A stretch of DNA of 13,143 bases, taken from NCBI GenBank assembly GCA_004554395.1, contig SFMP01000002.1, positions 1-13,143 of the forward strand. The letters are read 5' to 3'. Under the pieces are notes generated by a model. The model did not search any database. It saw only the letters and a program-made list of their open reading frames with translations, and was not told where the DNA came from. Shown here piece after piece: positions 1-7,400 of the stretch; the first letter of the stretch is position 1, and every line of letters begins with the position of its first letter. This DNA is from Myxococcales bacterium (GTDB lineage Bacteria > Myxococcota_A > Bradymonadia > UBA4248). Position numbers and translations under genes: made by a program.

Positions 1-7
1 CCTATAA

Positions 8-2212
8 CTACTGAGACGCTTCGCGCGTTTTGCCTTGCGTACCTCGTCGCATCTGATTGCCGCGCCCGCGCATAGGCATTCTACTACCATTATCGTCGAA
101 TGTATTCATGTGGCGCATGCGCCGCGTATTGCTTTGTGATGGATCGTCGCCGTTGTCGTTTTGTTGGCGATCGGCTGTGCCATCCCAGTTGGGCGGAGCT
201 GGTGGCGTACCAATGCCATCCCAGTTGGGCGGAGCTGGTGGCGCGCCGTTGCCATCCCAGTTGGGCGGCTCTGGCGGCGCGCCGTTGCCATCCCAGTTGG
301 GGGGCTCTGGTGGCGTACCATTGCCATCCCAGTTGGGGGGCTCTGGCGGCGTGCCATTGCCATCCCAGTTGGGCGGCTCGAAAGCAGGTCGATCGTCGTT
401 ATCGTCGCCATTATTGCCGGCATTGCGTCGCCTTGGCGGTCCGTAGCCCGAGCGAACCCACGGCGGTGCCTCGCCGTTTTCGATTCGTCGTTGCATTTCT
501 TCGCGTCGTTTCTGGCGCATCTCGGATCGCGGCGCCGATACGCGGAATTCGCGTTCGGTAACCTGGCCATCGGTAGCCGTTAGACCACTAAAGACCGTCG
601 CATCGCCTTCTTCGCGAGCGGCTTTAATCGAGAGCGAAAACGGATCGGCGGGCAATTCATCGATGAGAAAATAGCCGTCTTCGTCGGTCGTCACAGTGCG
701 ATTGTCTTTGTCGAGCGTGACTGTAGCGCGAGCCAAGTTATAGCCGCTTTCTGTCGATACGACGTGGCCGCGAATGGCGCCTCCCGACGTCATGCGAATC
801 GTCAATTCGCGAACATCGCCGTGGTGGAGTACAAATTCGGGCGTCGATGCAGTGCGCGTATCGTCGGATTTGCGAATTTCTATGCGATAAAGACCTTCGT
901 TGAGGTCATCGAGCTCGATCGTCGAGGCGGCAAAACTGAGCCATGGCGTCGTCGACTCGTCGGTTGCCGACGAATCGGGGCGGAAATAGAAGCGATATTG
1001 CCCATCGGCGAGTGGGCTTCCGTCGCTATTGAGCGCATGAGCCAAGACGCGAGCAAATGGCTTGAGCCGTAGGGTAACCGTATCGCCGATGACAGCTCGC
1101 CGCGTCGTCGTCGTGAGCCTGTCGGCCGACGATGCTTCGACGAGGAATGGACCGCCTTTAATCGATTTGAGTACATGCGTGCCGTTGGAAAGCGAATCAT
1201 CGTAGACGACTTTGTTGGTCGAAATATCGGTAATTTTGATATGCGTCGAAATCGGTTCGCGCCCCGTCACATTTTGGACGTTGAGCGTCATGCCCCATGC
1301 GCGACGCAAATTCACCGACAATTCGCGGTTCGTATTGCCACCGAGACGCAATTTATGTTGTTCGGAATAATAGCCATCGGCAGTGATATCGACGATGATT
1401 TGTGCCATATCGAGCGGAGCGAGCCTATAGGAACCATCGATCGAAGTTTGTGCACTCACCAAAGATTTGCCAGAGAGGTTAGAAACGGCGATTTGCGCGT
1501 GCGCAATCGGTTGTTTCGAAGTCGCATCGACGACTAAACCGTAGAGCGATACGCCATCGCGCAAAGGGATATCGCCCATATCGAGCGATACACCCGATTT
1601 GAGGACGATGTCGTCGAGATCGACGCTTGCGAAGCCGTCGGCAGAAATGCCAATCGTCGTAATGCCAGCATGAGCGGCATCGATCGAGAAATAGCCATTC
1701 TTATCGGCGACGACGCGTCGATATTCGTAGGGCCCAGCGCCCGAGGCATCGCGTTTATAGCGCACATCGACGGTTGCCGCGATGCCAGCTTGCCCTGCGA
1801 CGACGCGCCCATGGACTTTGGCAGGCGGCCAAAGCCGCAACTTTGCATTGACGAATTGCGTGCCATCGTCGATGGCAATCTCGCGCCCCGTGTCATCTTT
1901 ACCGCGCGATAAATAGCCATCGAGCGAGCCGACTATCGTATATTCACCGTCGTCTAGGACGAGTTCAAAGCGACCTGCGCTATCGCTTTTGACCGATTCG
2001 ACGACTTTGCCATCGGTCGGCGAAAGCGCCGATACGGTTGCATCGGGCAAGGGCTGTTCGGTCAAGCCATTGACGATAATTCCCTTAAAGCCGCCAATTG
2101 TCGATTCGGATTCGAAGAACTCGGGTGTTTCGCGAAGAAAATATCCCGTCGCCGCCACTGCGCCGCCGATACCTAGAACCGACGCTATGATGATGCCTGT
2201 TTTGAAGCGCAT
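8..2212 (-). CDS. Membrane-anchored protein with carboxypeptidase-regulatory-like repeats and a Pro/Trp-rich repeat tail
   Basis: The product is 734 residues when started at the ATG at 2212. That ATG has a TAAGG-type ribosome site about 7 nt upstream; an ATG at 2281 would add 23 basic residues in front of the membrane segment and is less likely. Residues 5-26 form one hydrophobic segment after MRFKT, an uncleaved anchor or signal peptide with no lipobox Cys. Residues about 42-560 hold roughly six beta-sandwich repeats of the carboxypeptidase-regulatory/CNA-B kind, with recurring cues such as DGEYTIV, NGYFSID, DGSYRLAPL and DGYFLIDELP. Residues 561-597 are very basic. Residues 613-678 are six PPNWDG repeats, and the tail is rich in Arg, Met and Gly. 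No catalytic domain is visible, so a structural, adhesive or carbohydrate-binding role outside the inner membrane is inferred. It is divergent from the gene at 2437 and its stop lies almost at the window edge. The domain class is fairly sure; the function is unknown. Confidence 0.85.
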   Translation of the reverse strand: MRFKTGIIIASVLGIGGAVAATGYFLRETPEFFESESTIGGFKGIIVNGLTEQPLPDATVSALSPTDGKVVESVKSDSAGRFELVLDDGEYTIVGSLDGYLSRGKDDTGREIAIDDGTQFVNAKLRLWPPAKVHGRVVAGQAGIAATVDVRYKRDASGAGPYEYRRVVADKNGYFSIDAAHAGITTIGISADGFASVDLDDIVLKSGVSLDMGDIPLRDGVSLYGLVVDATSKQPIAHAQIAVSNLSGKSLVSAQTSIDGSYRLAPLDMAQIIVDITADGYYSEQHKLRLGGNTNRELSVNLRRAWGMTLNVQNVTGREPISTHIKITDISTNKVVYDDSLSNGTHVLKSIKGGPFLVEASSADRLTTTTRRAVIGDTVTLRLKPFARVLAHALNSDGSPLADGQYRFYFRPDSSATDESTTPWLSFAASTIELDDLNEGLYRIEIRKSDDTRTASTPEFVLHHGDVRELTIRMTSGGAIRGHVVSTESGYNLARATVTLDKDNRTVTTDEDGYFLIDELPADPFSLSIKAAREEGDATVFSGLTATDGQVTEREFRVSAPRSEMRQKRREEMQRRIENGEAPPWVRSGYGPPRRRNAGNNGDDNDDRPAFEPPNWDGNGTPPEPPNWDGNGTPPEPPNWDGNGAPPEPPNWDGNGAPPAPPNWDGIGTPPAPPNWDGTADRQQNDNGDDPSQSNTRRMRHMNTFDDNGSRMPMRGRGNQMRRGTQGKTREASQ
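178..379 (-). repeat. 36-bp tandem repeat inside the CDS (six PPNWDGNG-type units)
   Basis: Units begin at 181, 217, 253, 289, 325 and 361, an exact 36-bp period; the last unit is partial. Each encodes 12 residues of the form PPNWDGNGTPPE, with T/A and E/A substitutions and one N-to-I change. Because the period is a multiple of three, copy-number change keeps the frame. The near identity of units points to recent slippage or recombination. Confidence 0.95.
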
Positions 2213-2436
2213 GATACGAACCTTACGGGATGAGATACGCGGCGATAGATGGGGAACAACGCGCGAGAACACACGCGGCACTTATGCGTCATTATCGATG
2301 AAAAACGCAACTTATATTGTATTGGGTATTAATGCGACATGGCGCTTTTTTCGGTTGAATACCGAATGCAAATAGCCCTAAATATGTGGGTGTTAGACTT
2401 GATTGTAACCACTTTGCGCCAGATGGAGAAGGGCTT

Positions 2437-3312
2437 ATGGGACATCATGCAATCGTCATCGCTTGTCGCGACAGTAGCGATGGGAACCGCATTCGCACGG
2501 CATTGGGCGAGGCGTCAATTCCGGTCATTTGCAAATCGGCGCCAATTTTGGCGCAAGCCGAGGCAGTGCCCAATGCGTATATCGTCGCCACGCCGCTGAC
2601 GCTCGACGAAAACTGCATCGATTTGCTCACGAAATTGGCTGTGCTTCAGCCCATGTATTCGGTCATCTATGCCGATCAATGCAACGATGCACTCAACATT
2701 TTGCGCATGTATGGATGCGGTGCGGCTGCCGTTTTGGGGCGCGACGAACTCGACTTATTGCCCGCTTTGATGGATCCGGCACGAGATGTCGTCGATAACC
2801 TCGTCATGCCGCCGTTTTTCATCGACGACGACGTGTCGAATCTCAAAGAACCACCGATGAATTCGGCGCAGACGCTCCACGTCACGTTTTTGGGAGCTCA
2901 AGCGATGATGTCGTTTTCGAATGCCGTGCTCAATATCGAGGCTTCGTCGTTGATATCGTTTGCATGCAAGGCGCCGCAGAATGCTTGGGCACAAGATCAG
3001 TTGCAAAAGACGCTCGCCATGAGCACGGGCTGGGGCTACCAATCGCGCCCGACGATTACACCGGGTTCGGTGACGTTGTGCAAGAATAATGCATCGCTAT
3101 CGGCGCTCGAGCCGACGGGGCAACATTTCGTCGTCTGCCATGGATTTATGTGCGACGAAGAGCGAGCATTTCTCGAACGATTGCCGCGCACAGCGCGCAT
3201 CTTTATCGCTTCAAATCAGGGCTATGTCGAGCAAACGTCGGAGAATGCGACGTCGATTATCGACCCCGAGCGTTTGTGGGATATCTTTATTTCGGCGCTC
3301 TATAACGCATAA
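2437..3312 (+). CDS. Hypothetical protein with a possible degenerate receiver-like N-terminus
   Basis: The product is 291 residues. The ATG at 2437 is chosen because GGAGAAGGG sits just upstream (GGAG at 2425-2428, 8-nt spacing). A GTG at 2386 would extend the frame but has no such site. There is no signal peptide or membrane segment, so it is probably cytoplasmic. Residues 4-115 alternate strand and helix like a response-regulator receiver: HHAIVIACRD for the first strand, NAYIVATPL where the phospho-Asp strand should be, then SVIYADQ and GCGAAAVLGRDEL for the later strands. The expected phospho-acceptor Asp appears to be replaced (around A51/T52), and the Lys of the last strand is not evident. 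Residues about 145-291 form a second part that I do not recognise, with several Cys and a hydrophobic CHGFMC segment. The receiver resemblance is inference from pattern only; nearby genes give no clue to function. Confidence 0.8.
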   Translation: MGHHAIVIACRDSSDGNRIRTALGEASIPVICKSAPILAQAEAVPNAYIVATPLTLDENCIDLLTKLAVLQPMYSVIYADQCNDALNILRMYGCGAAAVLGRDELDLLPALMDPARDVVDNLVMPPFFIDDDVSNLKEPPMNSAQTLHVTFLGAQAMMSFSNAVLNIEASSLISFACKAPQNAWAQDQLQKTLAMSTGWGYQSRPTITPGSVTLCKNNASLSALEPTGQHFVVCHGFMCDEERAFLERLPRTARIFIASNQGYVEQTSENATSIIDPERLWDIFISALYNA

Positions 3313-3327
3313 TTGAGGTGCACCGCG

Positions 3328-3510
3328 AAAGCGCGGCGTATGCGCGCAACCGCCGTAGGCGGGAGCACATAGACGCGCCGTTGCGCGTATTGCCTGTGGC
3401 AATAGCGCAACCCCCAAAAAAGCGCGGCGTATGCGCGCAACGCAGTGAGCACATAGACGCGCCGTTGCGCGTATTGCCTGTGGCAATAGCGCAACCCCAA
3501 AAAAGCGCGG
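3328..3510. repeat. Structured intergenic repeat array, two full copies and a stub
   Basis: Copy 1 begins near 3328, copy 2 at about 3416, and a 12-nt stub at 3499-3510. Copies differ mainly by a module swap: copy 1 has a 13-nt mini-hairpin (CCGCC GTA GGCGG) where copy 2 has the six bases CGCAGT. Each copy contains a long hairpin, at 3380-3411 and 3464-3495, with GTTGCGC pairing GCGCAAC, one bulged G, then TATTGCC pairing GGCAATA around a TGT loop. The 31-nt segment at 3426-3456 recurs exactly, in reverse complement, at 13015-13045 and 13096-13126. Most of the 313-bp gap between the flanking genes is this array. Confidence 0.9.
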
Positions 3511-3559
3511 CCAACATCGAAACAAAAAAGCGGATTCGGTGTAAAAAGTTTGCGTTTGC

Positions 3560-3588
3560 TTGAATTCGCGTGGCCGAACTGATAGAAT
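3560..3588 (+). promoter_or_regulatory. Sigma70-type promoter for the M15-like peptidase gene
   Basis: TTGAAT at 3560-3565 is followed by a 17-bp spacer and TAGAAT at 3583-3588. Both boxes match the consensus at most positions and the spacing is ideal. Transcription would begin near 3595, leaving a short leader with AGGAGG before the ATG at 3626. Confidence 0.55.
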
Positions 3589-3625
3589 TTTGGCGTTGAG
3601 ACAACTAGAAATATCAGGAGGCGGC

Positions 3626-4255
3626 ATGACAATACGACCTTATACTGATTTGTATCGAAGCGAAGTGCTAGCGATAGAGCAACGATTGGGGCTCGAGGCG
3701 TGCGGTGAGTGGAGCGACGTGCACGAGGAGGCGATTAATGCGTTTCGGCGGCGGCACCAGATGGAATTGTGTTACGGGATGGATTTGGCGACTGAGCAGG
3801 CGCTGGAATCGATTGTCGTGACGGCGGAGACGCTTATGCGGCCGGTGACGCCGGTTCAGGTGGCGGAGGATGACGTGTTTATTACGCCGAATTTTCGGTG
3901 GTGCGAATTCGAGTCGACGGGCGATGGCGTGGCGGTGCCGAAGATTTATCGCGCGAATGTGCGTGCGCTGTGCCAGCAGCTCGAGATAGTGCGGCGGATT
4001 TTGGGGAATCGGCGGATAAAGATAGTGTCGGGGTGGCGTTCGGTGTGGTGGAATCAGCGGTTGGGCGGCTACGAATTTAGCGCGCACAAAGAGGGTCTGG
4101 CGGCGGATTTCACGGTCGAGGGATTGCAGCCGTCGTCGGTGCGCCGGCTCATGGAGTCGCTGATGGAACGCGGCGAGCTCTACGATGGTGGTTTGGGGAG
4201 GATGTCGCAGTTTACGCACTACGACATTGCTCAACAACACGAACGCTGGAATTAA
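3626..4255 (+). CDS. M15-type zinc peptidase (D-Ala-D-Ala carboxypeptidase/endolysin-like) with peptidoglycan-binding-like N-terminus
   Basis: The product is 209 residues, expected to cut peptide cross-bridges or stems of peptidoglycan. The ATG at 3626 is preceded by a perfect AGGAGG (3616-3621), so a longer frame from 3560 is rejected. Residues 13-63 resemble a small peptidoglycan-binding helical domain (VLAIEQRLGL, then AINAFRRRHQ). Residues 85-205 match the Peptidase_M15_3 pattern: SGWRS with Arg138, SAHKEGLAADF with predicted zinc ligands His154 and Asp161, and FTHYD with His198 as third ligand. No signal peptide or membrane segment is seen. This is unusual for a housekeeping carboxypeptidase and typical of phage endolysins, although no phage genes flank it. 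The sense strand is G-rich (GCGG, GTG codons), unlike the C-rich genes at the right end. The gene stands alone behind its own promoter and is convergent with the large metalloprotease. Family call good; biological role open. Confidence 0.85.
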   Translation: MTIRPYTDLYRSEVLAIEQRLGLEACGEWSDVHEEAINAFRRRHQMELCYGMDLATEQALESIVVTAETLMRPVTPVQVAEDDVFITPNFRWCEFESTGDGVAVPKIYRANVRALCQQLEIVRRILGNRRIKIVSGWRSVWWNQRLGGYEFSAHKEGLAADFTVEGLQPSSVRRLMESLMERGELYDGGLGRMSQFTHYDIAQQHERWN

Positions 4256-4281
4256 ACCACGCTCTCTCGGGATTATTTGAA

Positions 4282-4303
4282 AGCCTCCCCTGTCGGGGAG
4301 GCT
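4282..4303 (+). terminator. Terminator-like hairpin after the M15-like gene (copy 1)
   Basis: AGCCTCCCC pairs with GGGGAGGCT around a TGTC loop, 26 nt after the stop codon. The following run is only GCCATTTT, so the T-tract is weak and termination may be incomplete. Confidence 0.6.
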
Positions 4304-4359
4304 GCCATTTTACAACACGATCGCCGGAATTAAACCACGCCCTCTCGGGATTATTTGAA

Positions 4360-4381
4360 AGCCTCCCCTGTCGGGGAGGCT
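4360..4381 (+). terminator. Terminator-like hairpin (copy 2 of the repeat)
   Basis: This hairpin is identical to the one at 4282-4303 and lies 78 bp further on, again followed by the weak GCCATTTT run. It arises from the tandem duplication and may act as a back-up terminator. Confidence 0.55.
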
Positions 4382-4445
4382 GCCATTTTACAACACGATC
4401 GCTGAAATTAATCCGTGCTCTCTCGGGCGTATTTGAAAAGGCATA

Positions 4446-4477
4446 AAAAAAGCCTCCCCGGCTGGGGAGGCTTTTTT
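4446..4477. terminator. Strong bidirectional rho-independent terminator
   Basis: A run of A precedes AGCCTCCCC, a GGCT loop, GGGGAGGCT and a run of six T, so each strand has a GC-rich stem followed by a T-tract. It sits between two convergent genes, with the metalloprotease stop at 4497-4499 only about 20 nt away, and can serve both. Confidence 0.92.
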
Positions 4478-4496
4478 CGTCATTATCTAGCGCATC

Positions 4497-7400
4497 TTAG
4501 AAGAGCGAAGACAAGATGTTGTATGTCGAGCGGATGAAGTTCACGTCGTAGATGGCGCTATCCAAATCCCATTTGGCGAGGTACCAGTCATAGAGCGTTT
4601 CCATGTATTTCTGGTAGGCAGGCGTGTTGTTCTTTTCGTCGTCGTCGGTGATGTCGAGCTTCAAGAGTTCGGCGTATTTTTCTTCGACGCGAGCTTTAGC
4701 AGCGTTGGCGCGTTTGATGATCATCGCACCGCCGTTTCCGTCGATGACTTTGTTGTCGGCACTGCACCAGATCGAGTCGCCCGAGCAATCGAGTTCGTTT
4801 GCGGCATATATGGCACCCGTCGTAGGATCTTCGAACGTGACGGACTTGTAGCCCTTGGGCGGCGTGACCGTTTCGCCCGAACCGACGCGATAGATATTGA
4901 ATTGATCGTAGAACGTCGAGTCGGAACCGTACATACCCGTGAGCAACATGCCGTATAGGGCGATGTAAGTCTTCTGAGTCAAGCTCGTATTGCTTTCGAC
5001 GCGCATGGCGTTGGCGACGCATTGATACGAACCATTGACGTTTGCGCAGTGATTATTGCCGGAGCAGAAACCTTCGCGGTTTTTGTCGGAGCAAGGTTGT
5101 GCGGCAATCGCGTCGAGAGCAGCCGTTATGCCGGCAGGCGCATCCGTAATGACGCAAGCGAATGTGCTCCCGTCGCCCGACACGTCATCCATGACCGTAC
5201 CCGTTGGGCAATTGGCATTGTCTTTGTTGGCGGCATCGAAGAGCGAAATGCAACGATCTTCGGTTTGCTCTCGGTACAGCGTCGAACAGACAACGCGCGA
5301 TGCCTTATCGGAAGGAACGCAATCGTTGGAAGATGAGCACTTACCCCAAGCTGCAACCGAAGCGGCGAGCTTGTTGAATGCCAACGTCGGTTGACCGGTG
5401 AGCGCGTTGAAACCGACATTGCTACCATCGAGATAGAAACGCGTTTCGGCGAGCGGCGGATAGACGAGTGTACCCGTTTCGTATTCATCGCCTTGGAACG
5501 TCGTCGTTTCGTTGCCGTTGCGCACGAGCACAGGGCTATAGGCGTTGTAGCTTTCGGAGTAGGCGGAATCCATGAGTTTCGTGAGTTCGCTCTTGTAGCG
5601 ATCGTACATACCGAAGAGGTAGGTGTTCATATCGCCTGTGTCGACGATGACGTCGGCTTCGTTGTCGAAGAGAGCGATAATAGCGGCGATCGTCGTGTAG
5701 ACGTGCGGCGATTCCAATTCGTATTGCGAATAGTCGAAACCGGCGTTGACGTCGTATTTCGAGAAGCGGTTACGCCCTTGTCCTTGCGGCACATAGTAGT
5801 AGCTGGGATTCGAACCGCAGTAACCGACGCGACGGAACTCGCTGACCTCGGCACGCGCATCTTCGTTCGACGAGAGGACGACCATGGAGTTGTTGAGTTT
5901 GCTCTTGCAGAACACGCCGTATTCGGGGGTTGCCAAGACGGAGGCCAAGAAGTTGAACGAGGCATCGGAGGCCATCTGACCGACTTGGTAGCTCAAATCG
6001 AGATCGCTCCCCAAGACGTCTTCGAGAATGCTGTTATCGGAGACGTAGTTGTGTTGGAAGAGGTCGGACAACATCATGAAATGTCGCATCGGGCGCCCGT
6101 AGGCAGCACTGAAAGCGCTCCAATAGGCACGACCACGGCGGAAGTTGGTGAACCAGTATTCGTTATTGTAGTTATTGATGTAGTAGAGGGTGCGTTCGAA
6201 GTGGTCGGCACCTGCATCGAACATGTAGCAACTCGAGAGCTTGCCGTGGTTATCGTCGGTACAGAAGACGTACGGAACGCGAACCATGGCCGATCCTGCA
6301 CCATCCTTGCCAGCTTTTGCAGCCAAGTAGTCTTCGATGCGGACGAGTGCACGGTTGTTTTCGAAGCTGTAGGTTTTATTCGCTTTGGAGAAGAAATCGC
6401 GATAGTGAACGAGTTCGAGGTAGGGCTGAGCGATCGAGATTTGATCGTCGAACGTGCTGATACCCGTCGTATCTTTGTGCGTGAGGATGCTATAGGGGAA
6501 CGAACCCATATCACTGCTGCCAGCGATGGCGCCCGAAGAAGCGTCTTTTGCGAAGTATTCGATGAGACCTTTCTGGAACTTCATGCAGACGGAGACGGCG
6601 TTATCGGAACCATCGACGTTGATCGTCTTCCACGAACCACCTTTCGACGCGCAGACGGCGGGATCGGTAATCGGCGCACGATTCTCGTCGCGAACGAGCG
6701 ATGTACCACCGCTGTATGCGTACAATATGGCGGCGTGATCGTAGCGTCCGAGGCCATGGTAGTTGTCTTCGTAGTAGTCCATGATCGACGAATACTGGGC
6801 GACGTGCATACCTTTTTCGATTTGATCGTCGGTGACGTCGTAGATGTCGTACAAGTCGGCGAGCGTTTCGACTTTTTCGGTATTGAACGATTTCGACTTT
6901 TTGCGTTCGGTCCAGAAGTTATTGAAATAGTTCATCGAGTCGCTCGAGGCACCGAAGTTGTGGCGCAAACCGAACGTATGACCCATTTCGTGCAACGCCG
7001 TGGCGCGGTAGACTTGCGCACGGATTTCTTTGTGGATGTTTTCGTAGTCGTTGCGATCTTTGAAGTGCTTCGCCCAGAAGAGGAATTCGACATCGGACGA
7101 CATACCCGCCTCGGGCGTCTTCGAGCAGAAGCCTTTGCGAGCCATTTTCTTCTCGATTTCGCGAGCATAGGCGCGTTCTTTCGGGCTATAGAGCGAACCG
7201 AGCAAATCGCTTGGCATCCCCTTCAACTGGCTTAAGCTCTTTGCACCAGAGCGAGCGAGGATATCGCCTTCGAGTGCATCGTCGAAAGACGTCGCGAGAA
7301 CGCCTTTTGCCGTCAATGCTTTGAGGCGATTGTCGGCTTTTGTATAGTTGAAGAGAGGTTTTTTGGCGAGCAAGCTGTCGCGTTTCATGTTGAATTCGCG

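Larger units (their letters stand above)
4234..4472 (+). repeat. 78-bp tandem triplication of a gene tail plus its terminator hairpin
   Basis: Units start at 4234, 4312 and 4390, an exact 78-bp step. Each begins with ACAACACGA, then a copy of the final codons of the M15-like gene, then CTCTCGGG, TATTTGAAA and a GCCTCCCC hairpin. The first unit overlaps the real gene end (QHERWN-stop). The second would still read QHDRRN-stop, and the third has diverged and gained an A-rich insertion before its hairpin. The duplication therefore seems to have included coding sequence. Confidence 0.9.

Noticed and set aside
178..379. CRISPR-like 36-bp periodicity
   Set aside because: The units are directly adjacent with no unique spacers, and they lie in frame within a coding region.
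106..583. Overlapping open frames on both strands with PVGRSWWR- or SPPTGMAM-type repeats
   Set aside because: They are other-frame readings of the 36-bp repeat in the PPNWDG protein; the in-frame reading belongs to a long, domain-bearing protein.
2355..2383. TTGAAT followed by a weak AT-rich word as promoter of the gene at 2437
   Set aside because: No -10 word with acceptable spacing matches the consensus well enough; a promoter must be near but cannot be placed.
3211..3632. Minus-strand open frames of 105-138 codons with repeated ATGNTRNGASMC-type stretches
   Set aside because: They are readings through the intergenic hairpin repeats and have no ribosome site or protein-like composition.
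3668..4240. 190-codon minus-strand frame
   Set aside because: It is antisense to the M15-like peptidase and its composition is dominated by Arg, His and Leu, typical of a shadow frame.
5391..7235. A 614-codon open frame on the plus strand, and another at 7419-8420
   Set aside because: Both lie wholly antisense to the large metalloprotease, whose lipobox, zinc site and ribosome site are clear. Their translations are rich in Val, Asp, Glu and Arg without domain motifs, as expected from mirrored codon bias.
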